From the NCBI RefSeq assembly GCF_918731615.1, contig NZ_OU957226.1:868001-932000 (forward strand): a stretch of 64,000 nt of DNA. The letters run 5' to 3'. This stretch comes from Flavobacterium sp. CECT 9288 (GTDB taxonomy: Bacteria; Bacteroidota; Bacteroidia; Flavobacteriales; Flavobacteriaceae). Shown in pieces: positions 19,534 to 29,535 of the stretch (the stretch's first letter is position 1; each line of letters opens with the position of its first letter). The position numbers were made by a program, and so were the translations under genes. Under the pieces are notes generated by a model. The model was not told the origin of the DNA. It saw only the letters and a list, made by a program, of their open reading frames with translations, and did no database searches.

Positions 19534-20262
19534 TTAAAAATTTGTTTCGCTCTCAAGTTGTATGTCTTTGATGTCGTTTGGATTCATTTTATAGCGGTAA
19601 ACCCCTTTGTTCCCAATTGCAAATAAGGTGTTGTCTCGAATAATTACATCAAAACAATTTTTGTCGATTGAGTGAACCAAAACCGGTTCTACCGGATTTT
19701 CGATATTAAATATTTTGAGAACATCGTCGCAAACTACTAGGTATTTTGCCGTATAAAAACCAATTCCTTTGGGTTGCATGAGATTCCGACTGTGAATTAA
19801 TTTTGGATTTGTAAGATCCTTCGTGTCGTAAACTTGCAAAACGTTAATATTATTGCCACAGGTAGTATTTGAGTTCAAAGTTACATAGGAATGTGTGCTA
19901 TTGGCAATGACAGGGTCGCAAGCGGTAAAGTGTCGTACACTTGATAATTTGGTTGGGTTTTCAGGATTGCTAATAGAATAAATAAACATTCCATTTCTGG
20001 AACCAATAAATAAGTTGTCTCCATAAGAGAACAGCGTTTCGATGTCAAAGCCAATAGGAATATCGTTCACTTTAACAGGTTTTTCGCCGTCTATTAACGA
20101 AAATACATTTAATTTCATATGGTCTACACTATATAGATAATTGCCTTTTAGAGCAAAAACAGCGAGTGAACCGCCTTGTCCGATGCTATCGTTTGATGCG
20201 CTATCACTGTTAGAACAACCGATTGTAACTATCAATAGGAAGAAGAATATAATTTTTTTCAT
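19534..20262 (-). CDS. LVIVD-repeat lipoprotein
   Basis: A 242-residue lipoprotein (signal ending TIGCSNSD). The body is made of beta-propeller-type repeats such as GNYLYSVDHMKLNVFSLID and DNLFIGSRNGMFIYSISNP, the LVIVD pattern of Bacteroidota surface lipoproteins. It starts two bases after the stop of the next upstream lipoprotein gene, with which it forms an operon and shares the repeat type. Function unknown; a surface binding role is usual for propellers. Confidence 0.8.
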   Translation of the reverse strand: MKKIIFFFLLIVTIGCSNSDSASNDSIGQGGSLAVFALKGNYLYSVDHMKLNVFSLIDGEKPVKVNDIPIGFDIETLFSYGDNLFIGSRNGMFIYSISNPENPTKLSSVRHFTACDPVIANSTHSYVTLNSNTTCGNNINVLQVYDTKDLTNPKLIHSRNLMQPKGIGFYTAKYLVVCDDVLKIFNIENPVEPVLVHSIDKNCFDVIIRDNTLFAIGNKGVYRYKMNPNDIKDIQLESETNF

Positions 20263-20264
20263 GA

Positions 20265-20756
20265 TTATTTTTTTAAATTCCAGTCAATTATAATTTCATT
20301 GTCTTTTGTGTAGCCAAATGTCCCGTTTGGTGCTTGCTTTTGCGGAAAAACATTTTTATTTCGGTTGGTAACCTTAAAAATTTTTGTCGTTGGATCGAAC
20401 GTGGCGGTGACTAAATCTACAGCTTGATTAATGTACACCGTATTGCCTTTGATGGCTAGATCAGTGGCTCCTGGCGCCTTTATAAAATAGAGTCGTTCAG
20501 GTTTACTTGGATTTGAGTAATCGTAAACATGAAAACCTTTGTTGACATCATTAATAAACATTAAATCTCCTTTAATGTAAATTTTTCCTGATTTAACAAT
20601 GGGTTGTGTGTTTTGAAAAACGATCGAAGTTTCTAGGGCGCTCCGAGAGATAATGACAGGTTGGTATTCTTGTCTCGGAAAGTCATTGGGATCGGTTGTT
20701 GGCCAGCAGGAAACAAACAAAATTGAACCCAGCAATAGAAGTACTGTTTTTTTCAT
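20265..20756 (-). CDS. LVIVD-repeat lipoprotein, small
   Basis: About 163 residues from the ATG at 20756; a TTG two codons upstream is less likely. The lipobox is in ILFVSCWPT. Repeats of the form GDLMFINDVNKGFHVYDYSNP and GNTVYINQAVD match the LVIVD repeats of the downstream gene, two bases away. The two genes look like a tandem duplication that later diverged in length. Confidence 0.78.
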   Translation of the reverse strand: MKKTVLLLLGSILFVSCWPTTDPNDFPRQEYQPVIISRSALETSIVFQNTQPIVKSGKIYIKGDLMFINDVNKGFHVYDYSNPSKPERLYFIKAPGATDLAIKGNTVYINQAVDLVTATFDPTTKIFKVTNRNKNVFPQKQAPNGTFGYTKDNEIIIDWNLKK

Positions 20757-20849
20757 AGTCAAATGTTTCCTTAAAGATAACTAAAGGTTTTTTTGGTTGC
20801 GTTACCTTTTGGTTAAATTTAGGTTCATAAGGAATTAGCAATCAGAAAT

Positions 20850-21038
20850 CTATTGGTTTAATTCAAGGAGGTTTTCTAAAAAAGCGATTTTTTCTTTTTC
20901 TTCCCACAGTTTGGTGTAAACAAGTAAGTTCAAAAATTCGGTTTTACTGGCACCAAACAGAAAAATAGTATCTAATTTCTTGTCATTGTATTTCCAAATA
21001 ATATAACCAAGTGTTGCATTTTCCTTGATTTTCGACAC
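20850..21038 (-). CDS. Small hypothetical protein
   Basis: A possible 62-residue protein with a GTG start at 21038, directly after the serine-hydrolase stop (21064) on the same strand. It contains a hydrophobic stretch (TIFLFGASKTEFLNLLVYTKL) and an acidic end, but no recognised domain. It may be translationally coupled to the hydrolase, or be a chance open frame. Confidence 0.35.
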   Translation of the reverse strand: MSKIKENATLGYIIWKYNDKKLDTIFLFGASKTEFLNLLVYTKLWEEKEKIAFLENLLELNQ

Positions 21039-21063
21039 CTTAATTTTTTGTTCTTTAAAGTTG

Positions 21064-22395
21064 TTAGTTTGGGTTATTTTTTGTGAAGATTTCTTTTACG
21101 CCTCCTTTTGTGACCACAATCGAATTGTAATTGCCATTTTTGTCCGCTAAAAATTCTACTGTTCTGTCATTGTCATCTGATCTAAAAAATTTTGTTTTTG
21201 ATTCAGGGATAAGCTCTAGTTCCATACTATTGTAATAAAGTTTGGTACCCATTTTTATGATTTCAATTGTACCAAATTGCCCTGTGTAATGCTTATAATT
21301 AGATAGGTTTGCCTTTATTTTTTTGTGTTTGTAGGGTAGTGAAACCTCTTTTTGAAAAACCAGAGCCGAAAGTCCGTAGGCAATGATATGTGAAAGAGAT
21401 TCATTGTTGGAAAGCAAAGTGACCAAAAGGCGATCTTTTGTAAACCGATTGAAGGATGTCATAGCACCAAAAAAGCCACCGTCATGCGCAATCAGTTCAT
21501 GACCGTGATTGTAAAATGGGTTGATTACAAAACCATATCCCCAATTTTGTGTATTGTAGGGTGTGAACATTAGTTGTTTCATTTTTTCGGATAAAAGGCT
21601 TGTGCCGTAAAGCGCTTTGTCCCAAAGAGCCAAATCATCAACAGTTGAGTATACGCCATCATGTCCATAATTGATGTCCCAATTGATGTAAGGGTTACTA
21701 ATGTAGCGGTCCTGTTCTTTGATATAATTTTTTGCTTTGTTAGGAATTAATGCGTCATTCCTAATTACACCAGAGTTGTACATACCTGCTTTTTCAAATA
21801 CATGTTTTTGAAGATAGGTGCTGTACTTTTCGCCAGAAACAGATTCTATAATTTTAGCTAACAAATAATAGCCAATATTGCTGTAGGCTGTGTTTGTGCC
21901 GGGTTCAAATTCATAGGGCATTTTTTTAATTTCGTTGTAGGCTGAATCAGCAGACATGGTACTTGTTGCAATATTTTTGAAACCCATGGCTAGTCCAGAA
22001 GAATGAGACAATAGCATGTGTACGGTAACCTGATTTGCTTTGGGGTAGTCAGGTATGAAACGACTTAGAGGATCATTTAGAGATAATTTTCCTTCCTGCA
22101 CCAATTGAAGGATTGCCGCCGCAGTAAATTGTTTAGTAACCGATGCCAATTGAAATTTAGTGTCGATCGTGTTTTTAATTTTTTGTTCGTAATCGGCAAA
22201 TCCATATGCTTTTTTGAAAAGTACAGTATCGTTTTTTGATACTAAAACAGTACCGCTAAAGTTATTAATTTCAAGCTGTGCTTGCATGTATTTTTCAATA
22301 GCTGCGGATGTGTTTTTTTGACAAAAAAGAACCGTTGGCAGAATTGTGAATAGGAGCAGTGAGAGACTTATACTAGTTTGATTTCTATTTTTCAT
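21064..22395 (-). CDS. Secreted serine hydrolase, beta-lactamase (class C/ PBP) family
   Basis: A 443-residue protein with a signal peptide (ending VLFCQ). Catalytic motifs of serine beta-lactamase-like hydrolases are present: SVTK at 85-88 (nucleophile and lysine), YSN at 171-173, and a third motif HDGG near 305. A C-terminal beta-rich domain follows (about 355-440). Members act as esterases, D-amino-acid peptidases or PBP-like enzymes; the substrate cannot be told. The gene overlaps the upstream MarR regulator by 11 bases, so the regulator probably controls it. Confidence 0.88.
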   Translation of the reverse strand: MKNRNQTSISLSLLLFTILPTVLFCQKNTSAAIEKYMQAQLEINNFSGTVLVSKNDTVLFKKAYGFADYEQKIKNTIDTKFQLASVTKQFTAAAILQLVQEGKLSLNDPLSRFIPDYPKANQVTVHMLLSHSSGLAMGFKNIATSTMSADSAYNEIKKMPYEFEPGTNTAYSNIGYYLLAKIIESVSGEKYSTYLQKHVFEKAGMYNSGVIRNDALIPNKAKNYIKEQDRYISNPYINWDINYGHDGVYSTVDDLALWDKALYGTSLLSEKMKQLMFTPYNTQNWGYGFVINPFYNHGHELIAHDGGFFGAMTSFNRFTKDRLLVTLLSNNESLSHIIAYGLSALVFQKEVSLPYKHKKIKANLSNYKHYTGQFGTIEIIKMGTKLYYNSMELELIPESKTKFFRSDDNDRTVEFLADKNGNYNSIVVTKGGVKEIFTKNNPN

Positions 22396-22834
22396 GATCC
22401 GTTTTACAGTTGATGATTACTTTAGTTAATAGTTGGTCCAGATGAACTATTTCATTTTCAGACAATCCGGCTAGAGCATCTGTTCTGTTTTTTTGAATAG
22501 TGGGAGTGAGTATAGCAATGGTTTCAATTCCTTTTTTTGTGATTTCAAGATTGAATTTGCGTCTGTCCGTCTCATGAATTTTCCGACTGATGTAGTCCTT
22601 TTTTACCATCAAATCAATAATTCTTGTTATAGAAGCATTGTCTTTAAAAATCATTTCTGCTACTTCTTTTTGGGAATACTGAGGATTTTTGTGAAGAATT
22701 ATGAGCACCAAACATTGGTCAACGGTGATATCATGTACAATGGAGCTTATATTTTTTTGAGCCATTTTTCGGTATTCTTTTATTGTTTGCTCTAAGGAGT
22801 AAAGCACCGTGCCAGTGGGGTTTTTGTTTTTCAT
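22385..22834 (-). CDS. MarR-family transcriptional regulator
   Basis: A 149-residue winged-helix repressor. The DNA-binding core is KNPQYSQKEVAEMIFKDNASITRIIDLMVKKDYISR (about 53-90; recognition helix in the middle), followed by the wing with RRKFNLEITKKG. Terminal helices form the dimer interface. It overlaps the serine hydrolase gene by 11 bases. A 10-bp perfect inverted repeat just upstream is a likely autoregulatory operator. The ligand is unknown. Confidence 0.9.
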   Translation of the reverse strand: MKNKNPTGTVLYSLEQTIKEYRKMAQKNISSIVHDITVDQCLVLIILHKNPQYSQKEVAEMIFKDNASITRIIDLMVKKDYISRKIHETDRRKFNLEITKKGIETIAILTPTIQKNRTDALAGLSENEIVHLDQLLTKVIINCKTDHEK

Positions 22835-22840
22835 TTTTTA

Positions 22841-22875
22841 TTATTTGATACAAATATAATTGATATATCAAATAA
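22841..22875 (-). promoter_or_regulatory. Predicted MarR operator over the -7 element
   Basis: TTATTTGATA (22841-22850) and TATCAAATAA (22866-22875) are a perfect 10-bp inverted repeat. Between and partly inside lies a smaller palindrome, TTGATATATCAA (22860-22871). On the minus strand the spacer contains TATATTTG (plus 22851-22858), the -7 consensus. A dimer bound here would block transcription of the marR-hydrolase pair. Confidence 0.65.
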
Positions 22876-23373
22876 TTGATTAATTTTTTTGAAAAATATT
22901 TATTTTTTGAAATTTTAAATGGGCTCACGCACATATGTTTTTATAATAAATTGATTGGCTGGTTTGAAACGTGTTCTGAAACCGCTAGCAATTGTAAGTT
23001 GGAGTAGGCTGTCCCAATCGAAAACTTAGCTTTGGAAAACTTTCAAAACATTTCTTCTGTAGTATATCGCCTGGGAAAGAAAACCAATTGAAGTTAAAAT
23101 TTTATTCTTTCTTTTATATTTAAATTCAATGATTTCAAGAGTACACACAAGAATAAAAACCAACGAGATTACCAATAGATGGGCTGTACAGTTTTTAAAT
23201 GTTAATTGATTGAAGTGTATTTTAAATTCTACTACTTCACATTCTTTAAATGTAGATGAAATACAGCTTCTTTTTTAACATTTTGTTATTATAAAAAATG
23301 TTTAAAGCCAGAGACATTTGCGCTGCATTCACTAAAAATGTATTTGATTTTAGGAATATTTTGAGCAGCTAGA
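22876..23373. other. Non-coding stretch left of the accessory region
   Basis: About 500 bases of AT-rich DNA with no supportable gene, hairpin or repeat. It abuts the truncated left side of the insertion-sequence remnant, so it marks the border between the core chromosome and the accessory region. Confidence 0.6.
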
Positions 23374-23796
23374 AAGTAAAACCGTAGAACCAGTAATAGG
23401 AACATTGGTCAATTTTACCAATATGAAATGCGAAGCATTCACGAACACCATTTAAAATCAATAAAAACTTGTGAGTAATCGCGTAAACACACGAGGAATC
23501 AAGCAAGCCAACAAACACGTTTTGATGGCAGCATTGACCTATACTCTTAAGAAATACTTGAAGTTTATCACCAAAAAAGCAAAAACAAAAGCCGGAGTTG
23601 TAAGTGAAATACAAGCAAAAGCACCAACTTATCTAAAAACAGCTTTCATAGACTTGAATACCGACTTTTTAAGGCTTTTTATTTTTACAAACTACAACCT
23701 AAAACCAAAAATAAACCTCGCTTAAATATCCTTAAACGAGGTTGTTTTTTATACTTATTTTGAAATTTTACTTTTTGAAGAGAGTTGCGCAACAGC
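23374..23796 (+). mobile_element. IS1182-type insertion sequence, 3' remnant (copy A)
   Basis: The last 420 bases of the element found complete four times to the right. Homology begins at AGTAAAACCGTAGAACC and runs through the end of the transposase frame (23725), the AACCTCG/CGAGGTT terminator hairpin and the right terminal repeat GAGTTGCGCAACAGC. The 5' three quarters are missing. It carries the 51-bp stop-containing insertion, so it belongs to the interrupted lineage. Confidence 0.9.
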
Positions 23797-23803
23797 TACG
23801 TGT

Positions 23804-24119
23804 GTTGGTGGCTGGTTGATTTGTCGAAATTACAATTTTAACGCAAAACTTTCACGCTTCTACCGTTAAAATTCAATTAAGGATTCGTCAATTTCGGCGT
23901 CTTATTTTCTTTTCAACCGCTTAATTTTCTAGCTATAAATTTCGAAAAAAAATTCACGCTTCTGCCGTCAAGTTATAATTTTAACGCTTCGTTTTTCAAA
24001 AATATGATTTTATATTTTAGTATTCCGTTCAGATTTTCAGGCGTCTGCTTTATAAATTTCTTGCGTAAACAAATGCTTGTTTTCTCATCGATTTTAATCT
24101 GCGTAATTTCGGCACGACT
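23804..24119. other. Cassette without an ORF (cassette 9)
   Basis: Between GTTGGTGGCT (23804-23813) and its inverted partner AGCCACCAAC (24120-24129) there is no open frame of useful length. The stretch contains TTCACGCTTCTACCGT near 23848 and TTCACGCTTCTGCCGT near 23951, each close to an AATTTTAACGC copy. It may carry a small RNA or promoter, or a decayed gene. Confidence 0.55.
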
Positions 24120-24271
24120 AGCCACCAACGGCCAAGTATTGCTGCAGGTGGGGTTTTAGTATTCCGTCCAGCCTGTTGCTGCAGCTAAATTAAAATTATT
24201 TTGTTGAATTTTTGTACAATAGTTGATGTTTGCTTGTCCAGCCCCACTTGCTGCAATACCATGTTGGTGGC
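24120..24271 (-). repeat. attC-like palindrome 1
   Basis: AGCCACCAAC opens and GTTGGTGGC (24263-24271) closes the site. Inside, GTATTGCTGCAGGTGGGG (24136-24153) pairs with CCCCACTTGCTGCAATAC (24242-24259) at 17 of 18 positions, counting one G-T pair. About 90 bases of loop lie between. Its stem differs from that of the other sites. Confidence 0.7.
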
Positions 24272-24305
24272 AGGCCTTGTTGGAAATATTTCCTCACTAT
24301 TCAAG

Positions 24306-24764
24306 TTAATCCTCTCCTGTTTTATATGTGAAAACTAACTTATTTGAATCTAAAAAAACAATCGCCATGTCAAACGTGCTTTCAGTAATCGAATTGAAAC
24401 TGTATTGAGCGCTTTTCCAAGGGTTCCCATATGAATTTGTAAAACATCTACATTCGTCTTTATTTATGAACGAGAGTATATGATTCAGAAAATATATTGC
24501 TTTGTCCCTTGTCATACTTTCACATATTGTAAATGCTAAATCAAAATTTAGAGTATTTAAAAGCAATTCTTTGCAATCTTCATAAGATAATTTATTCCAA
24601 TTCTCATTCAAAGGATTTAATTTCTCGTTCGTACAAATAGTGTCAAGTAAATTAAAAATATCAGACTCTGTTTTTATGTTGCTATTACTGATTTCAAGTA
24701 CAAAAGAACCGCCTTCAAAAAAGCTGTCCATACCAGATGATTTATATAACTCTGTTTTATTCAC
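24306..24764 (-). CDS. Cassette-borne hypothetical protein (cassette 8)
   Basis: A 152-residue soluble, acidic protein without signal peptide or membrane segment. Residues 20-110 look helical (KTESDIFNLLDTIC, YEDCKELLLNTLNFDLAFTI), and the end is beta-rich (TFDMAIVFLDSNKLVFTYKTGED). I do not recognise a family. It fills the cassette bounded by GTTGGTGGCA (24263) and TTGCCACCAAC (24792-24802), with its start about 30 bases from the attC-like palindrome. Confidence 0.7.
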   Translation of the reverse strand: MNKTELYKSSGMDSFFEGGSFVLEISNSNIKTESDIFNLLDTICTNEKLNPLNENWNKLSYEDCKELLLNTLNFDLAFTICESMTRDKAIYFLNHILSFINKDECRCFTNSYGNPWKSAQYSFNSITESTFDMAIVFLDSNKLVFTYKTGED

Positions 24765-24791
24765 TTTAGAAATAGTAAGGTCTCTATAGGC

Positions 24792-24922
24792 TTGCCACCA
24801 ACGTCCCCGCGCTACAAGTAGTTTGGGACTAAATTAAGCCCTATTTTCGGATTTGCCAAATCTTCCAAATACAAAACCAATTTCAAATTAAGCCTAATAC
24901 CCAAATTGCTTGTAGCGTGTGT
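24792..24922 (-). repeat. attC-like palindrome 2, interrupted by IS copy B
   Basis: TTGCCACCAAC, then CGCTACAAGTAGTTTGGG on the left and CCCAAATTGCTTGTAGCG on the right as stem arms, with about 70 bases of loop. The insertion sequence begins directly after the right arm (GTGTGT at 24917-24922). Nearly identical to palindrome 6. Confidence 0.75.
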
Positions 24923-26766
24923 GCTTGTTGCACAACTCGAACAAATATATCAAAAAAAACTTGCAAAAAAGTAAAAGAAATTATATTTTTAACTATGCAA
25001 GGAAGAAAAGAACTCACGCCAAAAATGCTCTATCAAGTTCATTTACAGGACCTGATTCCTGAGCATAATTTTTATCGATTGCTTGATACAGCTATCGATT
25101 TTCATTTTTTATATAAAGCTACTGCAAAGTATTATGGAGACGAAGGACAGGAGAGTATTGATCCTGTTGTGTTTTTCAAAATCTGTTTGGTTGGCTATTT
25201 AAACAACTTAAATTCGGACAGGAAACTCATCGAGTATTGCTCAAATTGTTTAGATGTTCGCCTTTTTATTCGATATGACATTGATGAGGCTTTACCTTGG
25301 CACAGCACCATTAGTCGCACGCGTGGGTTGTATGGTGAAGAAGTGTTTTTAAGTTTGTTTAAAGCCGTTTTAAAGCTATGTGTTTCCAAAGGTATGATTC
25401 GCGGCAAGCGTCAAGCCGTAGACAGCGTTTTTATCAAAGCCAATGCCTCTATGGATAGTTTGGTAGAGAAAGAAGTATTGGAAGATGCCAGTGCCTTTGT
25501 AGATGAATTAGAAGAAAACAGCGAATTTAAAACTACCAGCACCAGAAAGAAACTAGTAGAACAGCACCATAATTGGAAAAAAGAAGCTTACAAGAGCCAA
25601 CCCAATCCCAACTTCAACATTGATAAAGTAGATGAACACGGCAATTCAATACGTCCGAGATTTGTATCGAATCATACGCATTATTCTCCCACAGATTTAG
25701 ATGCTAGGGTAAGTGTAAAACCAGGAAAAGCAAGACAGTTAAACTATTTTGGACAAATAGCTGTAGACGATGCGCATCATGTAATAACAGGCGCCTGTTC
25801 TGATTTTGCAGACAAACGCGATAGTCAAATCGACGAAGGAGATTCATCGAATACCTATGAAAATAAAATTATAATGAGATAATGTGTGCAAAAAATAGTA
25901 GAATTAACAGAGGAAAACCTAAATGAAAACGGCATTGAATTAGAAGAACTTTTAGCCGATGGAGGCTACAGTAGTGGAGAAGCGTTAAAGTATTTGCACC
26001 AAAAAAACATCGATGCCTATATTCCAAACTTCGGACAGTACAAACCCGAGCGAGAAGGTTTTATTTTCAATAAAGAATTGAACCAATACGAATGCATCAA
26101 AGAAGGTTCCAACAAAGCCATTTTACTATTTAAAGGCGAAAAGAACGATAGCAAAAGCTACACCAAATACAGTTATCGAAGTAGTGAGCGCGATTGCAAA
26201 AACTGTCCACTACGAGAGCAATGCTGCGGAAAAAGCACTAAGTATAAAAAGATAGATCACAGCATCCACAAAGAACACTACGATCGCATGCACCAAAAAC
26301 TAACTCAAAACGCACGCTATGCCAAGCAAATGGTGCGAGTGAGAAGTAAAACCGTAGAACCAGTCATAGGAACATTGGTCAATTTTACCAATATGAAATG
26401 CGAAGCATTCACGAACACCATTTAAAATCAATAAAAACTTGTGAGTAATCGCGTAAACACAAGAGGAATCAAGCAAGCCAACAAACACGTTTTGATGGCA
26501 GCATTGACCTATAATCTTAAGAAATACTTGAAGTTTATCACCAAAAAAACAAAAACAAAAGCCGGAGTTGTAAGTGAAATACAAGCAAAAGTACCAACTT
26601 CTCTAAAAATAGTTTTCATAGACTTGAATACCGACTTTTTAAGGCATTTTATTTTTACAAACTACAACCTAAAACCAAAAATAAACCTCGCTTAAAAATC
26701 CTTAAACGAGGTTGTTTTTTATCCTTATCTTGAAATTTTACTTTTTTAAGAGAGTTGCGCAACAGC
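24923..26766 (+). mobile_element. IS1182-type insertion sequence, interrupted copy B
   Basis: A 1844-bp copy with terminal inverted repeats based on TGTTGCACAACTC (left) and GAGTTGCGCAACA (right). The transposase frame (from ATG 24995) is cut by a 54-bp insertion ending in TAA (25882) and by the 51-bp insertion with two TAA codons (26425). Length and both insertions equal those of copy E, so the two are recent siblings. Confidence 0.93.
24995..26695 (+). pseudogene. IS1182-type transposase, split into three frames (copy B)
   Basis: Starts MQGRKELTPKMLYQVHLQD, the DUF772-type N-terminus of IS1182 transposases. DDE residues are in AVDSVFIKANAS and LADGGYSSGEAL. Two in-frame insertions add stop codons at 25880 and 26423, so the frame falls into 24995-25882, 25886-26425 and 26441-26695. 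Each downstream part could restart at GTG. Apart from these, the sequence equals the intact copy almost throughout. Confidence 0.9.
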
Positions 26767-26774
26767 TACGCCTG

Positions 26775-27569
26775 TTACCTGCTGTTTTTATTTTCGCTGT
26801 CAATGTATGTCTGTTTATATTCTACTGTTATTGGTCCTTCATTTTTCTCGCAGTTAAACATAAACTTATCATCATGTCCGAATGAACCAACACCGTCTGC
26901 TTTAAATGTTTTTGGATTTGCGCCTTTTACAATTTTATTTTGAAAGTAAACATTTTCTTTATCTTTAATGTATTCAGAAGGACTTGCTGGCTCATCCATA
27001 AAATAAGCAATTACAATCTCTGCTGATTCATAATCTAATGCGTCAAGTCTTAAGTTTTTAAAATAATAGTATTGATTGTCTTTACCCCATATTTCGTTAA
27101 GTTGGACAAATGTTTTTGGGTTCACAGCATTGAGTTTTTCAAACTCATAGTAAACATTATTCTTGTCAAGTGTCCAATTATTGTCTTTAAGAACTTTAAA
27201 TGTCTTTGGGTCTACATTTTTTATTCTACAGTCCGTTCCGCCAAATTGAAGTAAATAAACATTTTTTCTGTCCTTCCAATAATATTCTTTCACTTGCTCA
27301 AATGTTTTCGGGTCGGCATGTTCTAATATTGAAGCGTCTTTGTAAACATGATTTTTGTCTTTTCCTAAATGAATGTTTATGTCATTGTCTATGGTTTCAA
27401 ATGTTTCAGCGTCTGCGCCTTTTACTAGTGCGTTTTCTCTTGTCCAATTGCCACCATGTATCCATTTGAAGTAAATCTTACCATCCTTTTCTTCATAACC
27501 TGAGTGACATGAAGTCAAAGAAATAGTAAATATTAATAGAATGAATAGATATTTAGGTGAATATTTCAT
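26775..27569 (-). CDS. DKNYYY-type lipoprotein (cassette 7)
   Basis: A lipoprotein of 264 residues from the ATG at 27569 (lipobox in ISLTSCHSG). The body consists of repeats of the type LGKDKNHVYKDASILEHADPKTFEQV, KDRKNVYLLQF, LDKNNVYYEFEKLNAVNPKTFVQL, KDNQYYYFKNLRLDALDYESA, the DKNYYY pattern of Bacteroidota surface lipoproteins. Its stop codon (26775-26777) lies inside the boundary repeat: GTTACCTGCT at 26774-26783 is both the cassette end and the codons for Ser-Arg-stop. Function unknown. Confidence 0.82.
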   Translation of the reverse strand: MKYSPKYLFILLIFTISLTSCHSGYEEKDGKIYFKWIHGGNWTRENALVKGADAETFETIDNDINIHLGKDKNHVYKDASILEHADPKTFEQVKEYYWKDRKNVYLLQFGGTDCRIKNVDPKTFKVLKDNNWTLDKNNVYYEFEKLNAVNPKTFVQLNEIWGKDNQYYYFKNLRLDALDYESAEIVIAYFMDEPASPSEYIKDKENVYFQNKIVKGANPKTFKADGVGSFGHDDKFMFNCEKNEGPITVEYKQTYIDSENKNSR

Positions 27570-27614
27570 TTGCAATAGTTTTACTTTAGATGTACGGTTT
27601 TTGTGTTATAAAAT

Positions 27615-27745
27615 AGCAGGTAACGTTCCCTTGCTACAAGTGGTTTGGGGTTAAATTAAGCCTTATTTTCGGATTTGCCTAAACATCCCAAATACAAAAC
27701 CATTTCCAAATTAAACCAATTGCCCAAATCACTAGTAGCAAGTGT
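27615..27745 (-). repeat. attC-like palindrome 3, interrupted by IS copy C
   Basis: AGCAGGTAAC (27615-27624) is the exact inverted complement of GTTACCTGCT at the other end of this cassette. Stem arms are TTGCTACAAGTGGTTTGGG and CCCAAATCACTAGTAGCAA. The IS starts directly after AGTGT at 27745. Confidence 0.75.
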
Positions 27746-29535
27746 GCTTGTTGCACAACTCGAACAAATATATCAAAAAAAACTTGCAAAAAAGTAAAAG
27801 AAATTATATTTTTAACTATGCAAGGAAGAAAAGAACTCACGCCAAAAATGCTCTATCAAGTTCATTTACAGGACCTGATTCCTGAGCATAATTTTTATCG
27901 ATTGCTTGATACAGCTATCGATTTTCATTTTTTATATAAAGCTACTGCAAAGTATTATGGAGACGAAGGACAGGAGAGTATTGATCCTGTTGTGTTTTTC
28001 AAAATCTGTTTGGTTGGCTATTTAAACAACTTAAATTCGGACAGGAAACTCATCGAGTATTGCTCAAATTGTTTAGATGTTCGCCTTTTTATTCGATATG
28101 ACATTGATGAGGCTTTACCTTGGCACAGCACCATTAGTCGCACGCGTGGGTTGTATGGTGAAGAAGTGTTTTTAAGTTTGTTTAAAGCCGTTTTAAAGCT
28201 ATGTGTTTCTAAAGGTATGATTCGCGGTAAACGTCAAGCAGTAGACAGCGTTTTTATCAAAGCCAATGCCTCTATGGATAGTTTGGTAGAGAAAGAAGTA
28301 TTAGAAGACGCCAGTGCCTTTGTAGATGAATTAGAAGAAAACAGCGAATTTAAAACTACCAGCACCAGAAAGAAACTAGTAGAACAGCACCATAATTGGA
28401 AAAAAGAAGCTTACAAGAGCCAACCCAATCCCAACTTCAACATTGATAAAGTAGATTAACACGGCAATTCAATACGTCCGAGATTTGTATCGAATCATAC
28501 GCATTATTCTCCCACAGATTCTGATGCTAGGGTAAGTGTAAAACCTGGCAAAGCAAGGCAGTTAAACTATTTTGGCCAAATCGCTGTAGACGATGCGCAT
28601 CATGTAATAACAGGCGCCTGTTCTGATTTTGCAGACAAACGCGATAGTCAGTGCGTGCAAAAAATAGTAGAATTAACAGAGGAAAATCTAAATGAAAATG
28701 GCATTGAATTAGAAGAACTTTTAGCCGATGGAGGTTATAGTAGTGGAGAAGCGTTAAAATATTTGCACCAAAAAAACATCGATGCCTATATTCCAAACTT
28801 CGGACAGTACAAACCCGAGCGAGAAGGTTTTATTTTCAACAAAGAGCTGAACCAATATGAATGCATCAAAGAAGGTTCCAACAAAGCTATTTTACTCTTT
28901 AAAGGCGAAAAGAACGATAGCAAAAGCTACACCAAAAACAGCTATCGAAGTAGTGAGCGCGATTGCAAAAACTGTCCACTACGAGAGCAATGCTGCGGAA
29001 AAAGCACTAAGTATAAAAAGATAGATCACAGCATCCACAAAGAACACTACGATCGCATGCACCAAAAACTAACTCAAAACGCACGCTATGCCAAGCAAAT
29101 GGTGCGAGTGAGAAGTAAAACTGTAGAACCAGTCATAGGAACATTGGTCAATTTTACCAATATGAAATGCGAAGCATTCACGAACACCATTTAAAATCAA
29201 TAAAAACTTGTGAGTAATCGCGTAAACACACGAGGAATCAAGCAAGCCAACAAACACGTTTTGATGGCAGCTTTAACCTATAATCTTAAGAAATACTTGA
29301 AGTTTATCACCAAAAAAACAAAAATAAAGTCCGGAGTTGTAAGTGAAATACAAGCAAAAGTATCAACTTCTTTAAAAACAGCTTTCATAGACTTGAAAAC
29401 CGACTTTTTAAGGCATTTTATGTTTACAAACTACAACCTAAAACCAAAAATAAACCTCGCTTAAATATCCTTAAACGAGGTTGTTTTTTATACTTATTTT
29501 GAAATTTTACTTTTTTTAGAGAGTTGCGCAACAGC
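27746..29535 (+). mobile_element. IS1182-type insertion sequence, interrupted copy C
   Basis: About 1790 bp with the same terminal repeats. It has the 51-bp insertion but not the 54-bp one, and in addition a GAA-to-TAA change at 28457-28459. The flanks do not match the CGTGTGT shared on both sides of copies D and E. Confidence 0.93.
27818..29464 (+). pseudogene. IS1182-type transposase, interrupted (copy C)
   Basis: Begins MQGRKELTPKMLYQ. A point mutation creates TAA at 28457-28459 (GAACACGG became TAACACGG). The 51-bp in-frame insertion brings two further TAA codons near 29190. Open pieces are 27818-28459, 28655-29194 and 29210-29464. The protein cannot be made in one piece. Confidence 0.9.

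Noticed and set aside
26441-26695. 84-residue frame at the right end of each IS copy as an independent gene
   Set aside because: It is the C-terminal part of the transposase, separate only because of the 51-bp insertion; in copy D it is continuous.
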